From Variovorax sp. HW608 (lineage in GTDB: Bacteria; Pseudomonadota; Gammaproteobacteria; Burkholderiales; Burkholderiaceae_C): 64,000 nt of DNA. The first letter of the stretch is position 1. Each line of letters begins with the position of its first letter. The stretch covers positions 5,482,229 to 5,546,228 of the forward strand of contig NZ_LT607803.1 in NCBI RefSeq assembly GCF_900090195.1, in the 5' to 3' direction. Under the pieces are notes generated by a model. That model did not search any database, had not been told where the DNA came from, and saw only the letters and a program-made list of their open reading frames with translations. Shown here piece by piece: positions 53,289-61,943 of this stretch. Both the position numbers and the translations under genes were made by a program.

Positions 53289-56200
53289 GGTGTACCCCTG
53301 TCGTTCGACGATGGCGCGAGTCTATCGCCAGCTTCATGGCCGTGGCCGACGTGCACCGCACCACGAATGCGCTTGACCGTCCGGCGGATCCATTGCTGGA
53401 CGTCGTCGACATAGGTGAACACCGCCGGCACCACCAGCAGGCTCAGCACGGTGGAGGTGATGAGTCCGCCGATCACCGCCATGGCCATCGGCGCGCGGAA
53501 GCTCGAATCCGCCGCGCTCCAGCCGAAGGCGATCGGCGTCATGCCCGCGCCCATCGCGAGCGTGGTCATGATGATCGGCCGCGCCCGCTTGTGGCAGGCA
53601 TCGCGCAGCGCGTCCCAGCGGCTCATGCCATGGTCGCGGCGCGCGACGATCGCGTATTCGACCAGCAGGATGGAGTTCTTCGTCGCGATGCCCATCAGCA
53701 TGATGAGCCCGATCAGCGAGGGCATCGAGAGCGCCTTCTGCCCGATCAGGAGCCCGACGAAGGCGCCGCCGAGCGCGAGCGGCAGCGCGCAGAGGATCGT
53801 GACCGGATGCAGGAAGTCCTTGAACAGCAGCACCAGCACGATGTAGATGCACAGCACGCCGGTCAGCATCGCGAGGCCGAAGCTGTTGAACAGCTCGGTC
53901 ATGACTTCCGCATCGCCCACCTCGGCGACCCGCACGCCGGGCGGCAGGCTGCGGATCGAGGGCAGCTTCATCGCTGCATCCTTCGCGTCGCCGAGGCCGA
54001 CGCCGGAGAGCTCGATCTCGAAGTTGACATTGCGCGAGCGGTCGTAGCGGTCGATCACCGCCGGGCCGCCCTCGATCGACAGCCTGGCGACCTGGCCCAG
54101 CATCACCGGCCCGCGCGCGCCGGGCACCGCGAGGCGCTCGAGCAGCGAGAGATCCTGTCGCGCCGAGTCCTCGAGCTTGACCACGATCGGCACCTGCCGC
54201 TGCGCGAGGTTGAGCTTGGGCAGGTTCTGGTCGTAGTCGCCCAGCGTGGCGACGCGCAGCGTGTCGGCGATGGCCGAGCTGGTCACGCCGAGATCGGCCG
54301 CGCGCGCGAAGTCGGGCCGCACCGCGATCTCGGGGCGGATCAGGCTCGCGGTCGAGGTGATGTTGCCAAGGCCCGGGATGGTGCGCAGGTCGCGCTCCAC
54401 CGCGCGCGCGGCGGCGGTCAGCGCATTGGGGTCGTCGCCGGAGAGCGCGAGGATGTATTTCTCGCCCGAGCCGCCGAGGCCCACCGTGCTGCGCACGCCG
54501 GGCAGGGTCTCGAGCGCGGCGCGGATGTTCTTCTCGATCACCTGCTTGCGCGGCCGGTCGCCACGCGGTTCGAGCTGGGTCGTGAGCGTGGCCTTGCGCG
54601 TCTCGGGCGTGCCGAAGTTCGCGAACGGATCGCCGCCTGCGCTGCCGCCCCCGACGGTGGTGTAGACGCTGCGCACGTGCTCGATCGCCATCACGCGCCG
54701 TCGCGTTTCCTCCGCCATCGCGGTGGTCTGCGCGAGCGTCGCACCGGGAGCGAGCGAGATGTACACCTGCGTCTGCGAGTTGTCGTCCGGCGGGATGAAG
54801 CCGGTCTTGAGCAGCGGGATCATCGCCACCGAGCCGAAGAAGAAGAGGGTGGCCAGGACCATGGTCGCGAGGCGGTGCCTGAGGCACCAACCGGCCATGC
54901 GCATGTAGGTCGCGAGCCAGCGCGGCTCCCTGTGGTCGTCCAGGAGCGGCTTGAGGATGTAGGCCGCCATCATCGGCGTGAGCATCCGCGCCACCACCAG
55001 CGAGGCGAACACCGCGAGCGAGGCGGTCCAGCCGAACTGCTTGAAGAACTTGCCGGCCACGCCGCTCATGAAGGCGGTCGGCAGGAACACCGCGATCAAG
55101 GTGAAGGTGGTCGCGATCACCGCGAGGCCGATCTCGTCGGCCGCCTCCATCGCGGCCTGGTACGGCGTCTTGCCCATGCGCAGGTGGCGCACGATGTTCT
55201 CGACCTCGACGATCGCGTCGTCCACCAGGATGCCGACCACCAGCGACAGCGCGAGCAGCGTCACCACGTTGATCGAGAAGCCCAGCAGGTACATGCCCAC
55301 GAAAGCCGGGATCACCGACATCGGCAGCGCGACCGCCGACACGAAGGTGGCGCGCCAGTCGCGCAGAAACAGCCACACCACCACCACCGCGAGGATGGCG
55401 CCTTCGTACAGCAGGTGCAGCGATCCCTGGTATTCCTCGCGCACCGGCTCGACGAAGTTGAAGGCCTCGGTCAGGCGGATGTCGGGACGCTCGGCGCGCA
55501 ACTGCTGCAGCACCTTCTGCACCGCATCGCCCACCTCGACCTCGCTCGCGCCGCGGCTGCGCGCGACCTCGAAGCCGACCACCGGCTTGCCGTCGAGGAA
55601 GGCGGCGGCACGCGGCTCTGCGATGGTGTCGCTGATGCGCGCCACCTGGTCGAGCCGGATGCGCCGGCCGTCCGACAGCGGGATCTGGATGTCGGCAATC
55701 TCGTTTGCCGAACGCACCGTGGCGAGCGTGCGCACCGGCTGCTCGCTGCCGCCCACGTCGGTGCGGCCGCCGGCGCTCTCGATCTGCTGCTGCCGCAGCT
55801 GGCGCGAGATGTCGGCCGCGGTCGCGCCGAGTGCCTGCAGCTTGCCCGGATCGAGATCGACGTGCACCTGGCGCGCAACCCCGCCCACGCGATTCACCGC
55901 GCCCACGCCGCTGATCGCGAGCAGGCGGCGCGTCACGTCGTTGTCGACGAACCACGAGAGCTCCTGGTCGTCCATGCGCGACGACGAGATCGTGAACGCC
56001 AGCACCGGCTGCGCCGCGAAGTCGAGCTTGGTGATGACCGGATCGCGCAGGTCCGCCGGCAGGTCCGCGCGCACCCGCTGCACCGCCGAGCGGACGTCGT
56101 CGACCGCTTCCTGCACCGGCTTTTCGAGGCGGAACTCGACGATCAGCGTCACCGCGCCGTCCTGCACCTTGGTCGCGATGTGCTTGAGGCCCTGCACGGT

Positions 56201-56416
56201 GGCGATCGAGTTCTCGATCTTGCGCGCGACGTCGTTCTCGAGCTGCGACGGCGACGCCCCCGGCAGCGACGCCGACACGGTGACCGTCGGCAGGTCGATG
56301 TCGGGGAAGTTCTGCACCTTCATCGCGTTGAAGGACAGCAGCCCCGCAAAGGTGAGCAGCACGAACAGCATCACCGCCGGGATCGGGTTGCGGATGGACC
56401 AGGCCGAGACGTTCAC
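53285..56416 (-). CDS. RND efflux transporter permease (AcrB/HAE1-like)
   Basis: A 1043-residue inner-membrane drug/proton antiporter with 12 membrane helices and two large periplasmic loops. The proton-relay residues are D399/D400 in VGILVDDAIVEVEN and K913 in GIATKNSILLVEYA, matching the D407/D408/K940 set of AcrB, so it is the multidrug rather than the heavy-metal (CusA) type. The GTG start (56414-56416) overlaps the adaptor stop (GTGA). Substrates cannot be inferred. It forms a minus-strand operon with the adaptor, the outer-membrane factor and a small secreted protein. Confidence 0.92.
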   Translation of the reverse strand: MNVSAWSIRNPIPAVMLFVLLTFAGLLSFNAMKVQNFPDIDLPTVTVSASLPGASPSQLENDVARKIENSIATVQGLKHIATKVQDGAVTLIVEFRLEKPVQEAVDDVRSAVQRVRADLPADLRDPVITKLDFAAQPVLAFTISSSRMDDQELSWFVDNDVTRRLLAISGVGAVNRVGGVARQVHVDLDPGKLQALGATAADISRQLRQQQIESAGGRTDVGGSEQPVRTLATVRSANEIADIQIPLSDGRRIRLDQVARISDTIAEPRAAAFLDGKPVVGFEVARSRGASEVEVGDAVQKVLQQLRAERPDIRLTEAFNFVEPVREEYQGSLHLLYEGAILAVVVVWLFLRDWRATFVSAVALPMSVIPAFVGMYLLGFSINVVTLLALSLVVGILVDDAIVEVENIVRHLRMGKTPYQAAMEAADEIGLAVIATTFTLIAVFLPTAFMSGVAGKFFKQFGWTASLAVFASLVVARMLTPMMAAYILKPLLDDHREPRWLATYMRMAGWCLRHRLATMVLATLFFFGSVAMIPLLKTGFIPPDDNSQTQVYISLAPGATLAQTTAMAEETRRRVMAIEHVRSVYTTVGGGSAGGDPFANFGTPETRKATLTTQLEPRGDRPRKQVIEKNIRAALETLPGVRSTVGLGGSGEKYILALSGDDPNALTAAARAVERDLRTIPGLGNITSTASLIRPEIAVRPDFARAADLGVTSSAIADTLRVATLGDYDQNLPKLNLAQRQVPIVVKLEDSARQDLSLLERLAVPGARGPVMLGQVARLSIEGGPAVIDRYDRSRNVNFEIELSGVGLGDAKDAAMKLPSIRSLPPGVRVAEVGDAEVMTELFNSFGLAMLTGVLCIYIVLVLLFKDFLHPVTILCALPLALGGAFVGLLIGQKALSMPSLIGLIMLMGIATKNSILLVEYAIVARRDHGMSRWDALRDACHKRARPIIMTTLAMGAGMTPIAFGWSAADSSFRAPMAMAVIGGLITSTVLSLLVVPAVFTYVDDVQQWIRRTVKRIRGAVHVGHGHEAGDRLAPSSNDRGTP

Positions 56417-57564
56417 TTGGCGGCTCCATTCGCCGGATTGGCGGGCAGCGCGTCCACCACCCGCACCAGATCGCCATCGTTGAGGAAGCCGGCGCCCTGC
56501 ACGACCACGCGCGCGTCGGGCGGCAGCGGGGTGGTGATCTCGACGCGGTCGGCGACGCGGCGGCCGGTCTCGATGCGCAGCATCGACACGCGGCTGTCGG
56601 GCTGCATCAGCAGCAGATGATTGAAGCCGTCGCGCGGCACCACCGAGGCCAGCGGCACCGTGACCGCGTGGCTGCGGCCGAGCATGAAATCGCCACGCGC
56701 GAACATGCCGGCCTTGATGCCGGTGTTCTGCTGCACGTCGGGGATGTCGACGTAGATCAGCGCCGCGCGCGTCTGCGGGTCCACCGTGGGCGCGACGCTG
56801 CGCACCTTGCCGTCGACCGTCGCGCCGGTCGCGCTCACCACCACGGCGGGCGTGCCCACCGTGATGCGCCCGAGGTCGGCGGACATGATCTCCGCGCGCC
56901 ATTCGAGCCGGCCCTGGCGGATCAGGCGGAACAGCTCGGTGCCGGCCGAGACCACGCTGCCCACCGTCGCGGTGCGCGAGGAGATCACGCCGTCATCCGG
57001 CGCCACCACCTTGGTGTTGCGGCCGCGCACCTGTTGCGCCGCCAGCACCGCTTCGGCCGCTTCGACGCGCGCCTTGGCGGTCTGCTCGGCGGTCGTGTAC
57101 TGGTTGATCTGCTGCTGGCTCATCGCGCCGGTCGCCTGCAGCGTGCGGGCACGCGCTGCCGTGCCGGCGGCGTCGGCGGCGGTCGCGCGCGCCTCGGCCA
57201 GCGAGGCCCTGGCCTGCGCCACGTCGGCATCCACCGAATCGCCCGAGAACACCGCGAGCACCTGGCCCTTCCTGACTGCATCCCCGACATTCACCCGCAC
57301 CTCGGCGAGCCGCAGCCCGTTGGCCTCGGAGCCGACGCTGGCTTCCTGCCACGCCGCGACGTTGCCGTTGGCCGAGAGCGTGACGTTGAGCTCGCTGGTC
57401 TCCGGCCTGGCGACGGTGACGGTCAGCGTGGGCCGGGCCGTCGATGCGGCTGGCTTTCGCTCGCCGCCGGACTTGCCGCGCGCGAGCCAGAAGCCCGCGC
57501 CGGCGAGAACCAGCACGACCAATGCGATGACGATGAGGGTGGAACGCTTCTTCATTCTTTTCAT
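56413..57564 (-). CDS. RND efflux periplasmic adaptor subunit (MFP/HlyD family)
   Basis: A 383-residue adaptor. It has an N-terminal membrane anchor (about 7-26, TLIVIALVVLVLAGAGFWLA), a biotinyl-lipoyl half (VSLRLAEVRVNVGDAVRKGQVLAVF), an alpha-helical hairpin (SQQQINQYTTAEQTAKARVEAAEAVLAAQ), the second lipoyl half and a beta-barrel (VVSATGATVDGKVRSVAPTVD). It bridges the permease and the outer-membrane channel. The ATG overlaps the outer-membrane factor stop (ATGA). Confidence 0.92.
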   Translation of the reverse strand: MKRMKKRSTLIVIALVVLVLAGAGFWLARGKSGGERKPAASTARPTLTVTVARPETSELNVTLSANGNVAAWQEASVGSEANGLRLAEVRVNVGDAVRKGQVLAVFSGDSVDADVAQARASLAEARATAADAAGTAARARTLQATGAMSQQQINQYTTAEQTAKARVEAAEAVLAAQQVRGRNTKVVAPDDGVISSRTATVGSVVSAGTELFRLIRQGRLEWRAEIMSADLGRITVGTPAVVVSATGATVDGKVRSVAPTVDPQTRAALIYVDIPDVQQNTGIKAGMFARGDFMLGRSHAVTVPLASVVPRDGFNHLLLMQPDSRVSMLRIETGRRVADRVEITTPLPPDARVVVQGAGFLNDGDLVRVVDALPANPANGAAK

Positions 57565-59066
57565 GGTGAGGACGGCGCGGCCGCCGGGGCCGTCGTGGCG
57601 ATCGATTCGGGCCGCGTCCAGCCGCCGCCCATGGCGCGATAGAGCGCGACCCAGGCCTCGGCGCGCTCGCGCTGCAGCGACACGCGCGAGGTCTGCGAGG
57701 CGAACAGCGTGCGCCGCGCACTCTCCAGGTCGAACAGGCTCGCGAGGCCGGTGCCGAAACGCGCCTGCGTGGCATCGAAGGAGGCCTGGTAGTTGTTCAC
57801 GGCGGTGTCGGCGTCTTCGGCGCGCTCGTCGGTGCTGCGCAGATTGATCAGCGCTTCCTCGACCTCGCGCACCGCCTGCCGCACGCTCGCGCGGTAGAGC
57901 GCGACCGCTTCGTCGTAGCGCACCTTGGCCGCGGCCTCGTTGGCCGCCAGCGTGCCGCCGTCGAAGATCGGCAGGTTGAGCGCGAGCGGTCCGATGGTCC
58001 AGGTGTCGAAGGTCTCGCGGAAGCCGCCGGTGCGCACCTGCACCGTGGCGATCGAGCCCTGCAGCGTCAGCCGCGGAAAGCGCTGCGCGAGCGCCGCGCC
58101 GGCGTCGGCGCTCGCCGCCGCCACGCCGAGTTCGGCCGCGTACACATCGGGCCGCTGCGCGAGTGCCTCGGCCGGCACGCTGTGCACCGCCTGCACGGCC
58201 GGCAGCGCGACGTCGATCGGTGCGGCCTCCAGCCTGGCGCGGAGCACCGGCGCCTCGATGCCCGTCAGGGACACCAGCGCCTGTTCGAGCAGCGCGCACT
58301 GCGCACGCTGCTGCGTGAGCCGCCCCGACGCCTCGGCGGCGCTGGCACGCGCGAGCGCCGCGTCGGCCGGCGCGGTGAAGCCGGCGCGCATCGACAGGTC
58401 GGTGAGCCGCGCCGTTTCGGCGCGCGATTGCGCATCGGAGGTCGAGACCACGAGTTGCCGGCGGCAGGCTCGCTCGTCGAGGTAGGTGTTCGCGGTCTCG
58501 GCCGCGACCGACACCCGCGCGTCATGCCACCTGGCGTCCGCGCCGGCGAGCCGCGCCTGGCTCGCGTCGCGGTTCGCGCGCAGGCCGCCGAACAGGTCGA
58601 TCTCCCAGCTCGACTGCAGACCCGCTTGACCGGTCGTGAGGATCGGCAGGCTGGTGCTCAAGCCAGTGGTGCCGGAGGTCGAGGTGCCGGTGAAGCCGGA
58701 GGTCGGCGAATTGCCGCGGCTGGCCGCCAATTGCCCGTTGAGATTGGGGATCAGTGCCGCCCCGGCCGCCACGCGCGTGGCCCGCGCTTCGGCGATGCGC
58801 GCGCCGGCGCTCGCGACCGTCGGGCTCACGGACTCGGCGGCGAAGATGAGGTCGACCAGCAGCGGATCATGCAACTGCTCCCACCACTGGCCGAGCGTCG
58901 GCAGCGAGCCGCCGTGGGGCAGCGGGGCGGTGGAGGCGGGGAGCGGATTGCTCCATGTCGGCGGCATCGGGGCGTCGGCCTTCTCGGGCGGACGCGGGAC
59001 GGCGCAGGCCGAAAGCAGCAGCAGTGAGACGACGAGCGAAAGCGTCGGAAGCCGGGTGGTCCTCAT
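57561..59066 (-). CDS. RND efflux outer-membrane lipoprotein (NodT/OprM family)
   Basis: A 501-residue TolC-like outer-membrane factor with a lipoprotein signal and lipobox LSAC (C21), the characteristic WWEQLHDPLLVDLI start and two repeats of the OEP helical hairpins (ETANTYLDERACRRQLVV; REVEEALINLRSTDERAEDAD). It forms the exit duct of the pump. It is the first gene of a four-gene minus-strand operon, and the spacer to the next gene upstream (59067-59183) contains the palindrome CCCTGTCAGGG near 59146. Confidence 0.92.
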   Translation of the reverse strand: MRTTRLPTLSLVVSLLLLSACAVPRPPEKADAPMPPTWSNPLPASTAPLPHGGSLPTLGQWWEQLHDPLLVDLIFAAESVSPTVASAGARIAEARATRVAAGAALIPNLNGQLAASRGNSPTSGFTGTSTSGTTGLSTSLPILTTGQAGLQSSWEIDLFGGLRANRDASQARLAGADARWHDARVSVAAETANTYLDERACRRQLVVSTSDAQSRAETARLTDLSMRAGFTAPADAALARASAAEASGRLTQQRAQCALLEQALVSLTGIEAPVLRARLEAAPIDVALPAVQAVHSVPAEALAQRPDVYAAELGVAAASADAGAALAQRFPRLTLQGSIATVQVRTGGFRETFDTWTIGPLALNLPIFDGGTLAANEAAAKVRYDEAVALYRASVRQAVREVEEALINLRSTDERAEDADTAVNNYQASFDATQARFGTGLASLFDLESARRTLFASQTSRVSLQRERAEAWVALYRAMGGGWTRPESIATTAPAAAPSSP

Positions 59067-59183
59067 GCGTTCGAGGTTCCGAAAAAAGGGGCGCGTCGTC
59101 CAGCGGCCGGATGGGCCGCCGCGGCGCCTTGTGGAGGCTGGTGGGCCCTGTCAGGGGCGGAGCATAGCAAGGCCAAATGTCCA

Positions 59184-60029
59184 TTAGCTCGGTGAGCCCG
59201 TGCCATCGGGCATTCGGATCTTGCCGCTGCCCCAGACATGGCTCCTGAGGCGCGCCGGATGGCTGAGCAAGACGATATCGCCGCTGCCTTCGATCGACAG
59301 GTCGGCCTCCTCGCCGGGCGCCAGCGTCACGTCGCCCGAGCCGGCGAGCGTGACGGTCGCGCGCTCGGGTTCGAGCAGGCTCAGGTCGATGTCGCCCGAG
59401 CCCAGCAGGTGGGCGCTGAGCTCCTGCACGCGCCCGGCGGCCTTGATGTCGCCGCTGCCGTCGAGCTCGAGGTTCAACGCCGCTTGAGACAGATGGAGCA
59501 GGCGCAGGTCGCCGTGGCTTTTCACGTGCCAGGTCTCGATCGCCGGGCTTTCGAGATCGAGGCGCAGGTGGTTGTTGTGGAACAGCCGCCACTTGAAGCG
59601 GCCTTTGAACTGCTCGCTTTCGAGTCGCACATGCTCCACCAGCCATGCGGGCCCGTGCAGGGTCGCGCGAGGGTGATCGGCGGGCCGCCATGACACGTCG
59701 ACGGGCAGCCCGATGGTCATGCGCGAACCCGGGGTCCATGCGATCTGCCGCTCGACGACCGTGTTGTCGCCGTGCGACCGACGGCCGGGATCGAGCAGGC
59801 GCTTGGCAGCGCTCAGCAGCCCGTGCTCTTCCTGGCGCAGATCGGCAACGTGTTCCTGCCCCAGCCAGGCGGGATCTCCCAGCGCGGCCGCGGTGGCTTC
59901 CTCGGAGCGGCCAAGGGCCGTGGATTCGTCGAAATGCGCGCCGTAGTCCGCGAGGATTTCGTCGATTTCGGCGGGTGTGAGGCCCTGCAGGGCGGCGCGG
60001 ATCTTGCGCAGGAATTCTTCCTTGTTCAT
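59184..60029 (-). CDS. DUF1700 N-terminal region fused to GIN (DUF2807) beta domain
   Basis: 281 residues. The first 70 or so (MNKEEFLRKIRAALQGLTPAEIDEILADYGAHFDES) are the DUF1700 helical region usually found in small membrane proteins encoded after a PadR regulator. The remainder is a beta-rich GIN domain with periodic G-S-G-D-I/V-x-L motifs (four clear ones between about 190 and 260). No membrane helix, signal peptide or transmembrane stretch is visible, unlike typical DUF1700 proteins. Function is unknown. Its ATG overlaps the stop of a padR remnant. Confidence 0.8.
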   Translation of the reverse strand: MNKEEFLRKIRAALQGLTPAEIDEILADYGAHFDESTALGRSEEATAAALGDPAWLGQEHVADLRQEEHGLLSAAKRLLDPGRRSHGDNTVVERQIAWTPGSRMTIGLPVDVSWRPADHPRATLHGPAWLVEHVRLESEQFKGRFKWRLFHNNHLRLDLESPAIETWHVKSHGDLRLLHLSQAALNLELDGSGDIKAAGRVQELSAHLLGSGDIDLSLLEPERATVTLAGSGDVTLAPGEEADLSIEGSGDIVLLSHPARLRSHVWGSGKIRMPDGTGSPS

Positions 60030-60145
60030 GAGCTTGCTCCAACGATGGCGTTGACTTGAGTTGATGAATTGATGCCACGCCTGCCGCTGTTCGGCAAGCC
60101 GGGCGCGTCCTGCCTCGGTGAGCCGGTAGTACTTGCGCGGCGGGA
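60026..60145 (-). pseudogene. PadR-family regulator, 3' remnant (truncated and frameshifted)
   Basis: On the minus strand about 28 codons match the end of the PadR wing (PRKYYRLTEAGRARLAEQ, then QAWHQFINS). A one-base shift near 60060 then moves to another frame, giving VNAIVGASS and a TGA that overlaps the ATG of the DUF1700–GIN gene in the usual coupled way. Upstream, in-frame sequence loses PadR similarity and reaches a stop near 60197; the region is then occupied by the divergent sigma-54 activator gene. The helix-turn-helix part is absent. Confidence 0.65.
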
Positions 60146-60263
60146 GGGGGGCGCAGAGGTGATGGCCGGCTATCCTATGAACGAAGGTAGCTGCCGGGAC
60201 TCAGAAAAGTCTGGTTTTGCCTGTCGCCGATGGGCCTCGGAGCGCCGCGCTACGATCCCGCCC

Positions 60264-61793
60264 ATGCCGCCCGCCACTGCCGCTCCACCCGCTCTGCCGC
60301 TCGACGCCGACAGCATCCTCGCGCTCGCCGCGCGCTCGATGTTCCATCTGTTCTCGAGCATCAGCCAGGGGATGTTCCTGGTCGATCGCACCGGGCGGAT
60401 CGTGTGGGTCAACGAGGGCTACCGGCGTTTTCTGCCGGCGCTGGGTTTCTCGTCGATCGACCAGTTCCTCGGCCATATGGTCGAGGATGTGATCCCCAAC
60501 ACGCAGATGCGCCGCGTGCTCGAAACCGGCGAGCCGATCCTGGTCGACCTGCTGACGAACAAGGCGGGGACGTTCGTGGTGAGCCGGATTCCGCTGCGCG
60601 AGGAAGGCGAGGGCGCCGCGCCGGGCAAGGTGATCGGCGCGATCGGCATCGTGCTGTTCGACCACCCGGAAACGACGCTGCAGCCCCTGATCAGCAAGTT
60701 CGCGCTGCTCCAGCGCGACCTCGAAGACGCGCGGCGCGAGCTGGCGAGCCAGCGCAACAACCCGCTCTACCAGCAGTCGGCGGACGGGCAGCGGCGGTCC
60801 AAATACACCTTCGCGAGCTTCATCGGCAGCAGTCCCGCCGCGGTGGAGGTCAAGCGCCATGCGCGGCGCGCGGCGCAATCGTCGAGTCCGGTGCTGCTGC
60901 TCGGCGAAACCGGCACCGGCAAGGAACTGCTCGCGCACGCGATCCACGCGGCTTCGGCGCGGGCGCAGGGCCTTTTCGTCAGCGTGAACATCGCGGCCGT
61001 GCCCGACACGCTGCTCGAAGCCGAGTTCTTCGGCGTTGCGCCCGGCGCGTTCACCGGCGCGGACCGCAAGGCGCGCGAAGGCAAGTTCAAGCTGGCGGAC
61101 GGCGGCACGCTGTTCCTCGATGAAATCGGCGACATGCCGCTGGGCCTGCAGGCCAAGCTGCTGCGCGCGTTGCAGGAAGGCGAGATCGAGCCGCTGGGTT
61201 CGAACAAGCTGGTGCCGTTCGATGCCCGCGTGATCGCGGCCACTTCACGCGATCTGGCGGCGCTGGTGCGCGAAGGGCGCTTCCGCGAGGACCTGTACTA
61301 CCGCCTCAACGTGCTGCCGGTGCGCGTGCCGCCGCTGCGCGAGCGCCGCGGCGACATCCCCGCGCTGGTGGAAGCCTTGGCTGAAGACATGGCGCTGCGC
61401 AGCGGCGAGGCGCCACCCGAACTGACGCCCGATGCTCTCGCGCTGCTCGCGGCGCAGCACTGGCGCGGCAACATCCGCGAGCTGCGCAACGTGCTGGAGC
61501 AGGTGACCATGCGCAGCGATTCGCAGCGCATCGATGCGGCGCAGCTCGAACGCATCCTGCGCGAAGCCGGGCAGGAGAACATCGCGCCGCCGACCCGTGT
61601 CCAGGCCGAGCCCGCCACCGAGGCGGAGGAGCGCGCCTTGCTGCTGCGGCCGCTCGCGCAGCAGGTCGCCGAACTGGAACGCAAGGCAATCGCCGCCGCG
61701 ATGGCCGAGACCGGCGGCAACAAGCTCGCGACCTCGCGGCTGCTCGGGATCTCGCGCGCGACACTCTATGAACGTCTGGAAAACCCTGACTGA
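60264..61793 (+). CDS. Sigma-54-dependent transcriptional activator with PAS domain
   Basis: A 509-residue bacterial enhancer-binding protein. An N-terminal PAS sensor (about 28-135; SQGMFLVDRTGRIVWVNEGYRRFL) is followed by a linker, the AAA+ domain with Walker A GETGTGKE (214-221), the sigma-54 contact loop GAFTGA (261-266) and Walker B GGTLFLDEIGD, and a C-terminal Fis-type helix-turn-helix (GGNKLATSRLLGISRATLYERL). There is no receiver domain, so it likely responds to a small ligand. The layout resembles HbcR-type 3-hydroxybutyrate regulators. A sigma-54 promoter lies immediately downstream. I use the ATG at 60264; the frame is open further upstream. Confidence 0.92.
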   Translation: MPPATAAPPALPLDADSILALAARSMFHLFSSISQGMFLVDRTGRIVWVNEGYRRFLPALGFSSIDQFLGHMVEDVIPNTQMRRVLETGEPILVDLLTNKAGTFVVSRIPLREEGEGAAPGKVIGAIGIVLFDHPETTLQPLISKFALLQRDLEDARRELASQRNNPLYQQSADGQRRSKYTFASFIGSSPAAVEVKRHARRAAQSSSPVLLLGETGTGKELLAHAIHAASARAQGLFVSVNIAAVPDTLLEAEFFGVAPGAFTGADRKAREGKFKLADGGTLFLDEIGDMPLGLQAKLLRALQEGEIEPLGSNKLVPFDARVIAATSRDLAALVREGRFREDLYYRLNVLPVRVPPLRERRGDIPALVEALAEDMALRSGEAPPELTPDALALLAAQHWRGNIRELRNVLEQVTMRSDSQRIDAAQLERILREAGQENIAPPTRVQAEPATEAEERALLLRPLAQQVAELERKAIAAAMAETGGNKLATSRLLGISRATLYERLENPD

Positions 61794-61798
61794 AGATC

Positions 61799-61840
61799 AT
61801 GCAATTGTCTGAATTGAAGACATGCGATTTGTCTTGAATT
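61799..61840 (+). repeat. Two direct repeats, candidate enhancer sites for the sigma-54 activator
   Basis: ATGCAATTGTCTGAATT (61799-61815) and ATGCGATTTGTCTTGAATT (61822-61840) are near-identical direct repeats with a 23-base period. They lie 60-100 bases upstream of the -24/-12 element, an ordinary distance for activator-binding sites. Their AT-rich makeup stands out against the surrounding sequence. Confidence 0.55.
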
Positions 61841-61896
61841 CGGTCGTTCCGAGTGAAAGCCAAGGGAAAGTCCCCTGTTTCCGGGGTAGCGGCGAC

Positions 61897-61912
61897 TGGC
61901 ACGAACTGTGCA
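61897..61912 (+). promoter_or_regulatory. Sigma-54 (-24/-12) promoter
   Basis: TGGCACGAACTGTGCA matches the TGGCACGN4TTGCW consensus at all defined positions but one (G for the first T of TTGC). The essential GG (61898-61899) and GC (61910-61911) are at the correct distance. Transcription would begin near 61923, 20 bases before the ATG of the substrate-binding protein. Confidence 0.85.
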
Positions 61913-61943
61913 ACATTCAGTCACCTTCAACTGGAGACAAATA

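Noticed and set aside
53336..56620. 1094-codon plus-strand open frame opposite the RND permease and adaptor
   Set aside because: It is His/Arg-rich shadow sequence; the minus strand carries clear RND proton-relay motifs.
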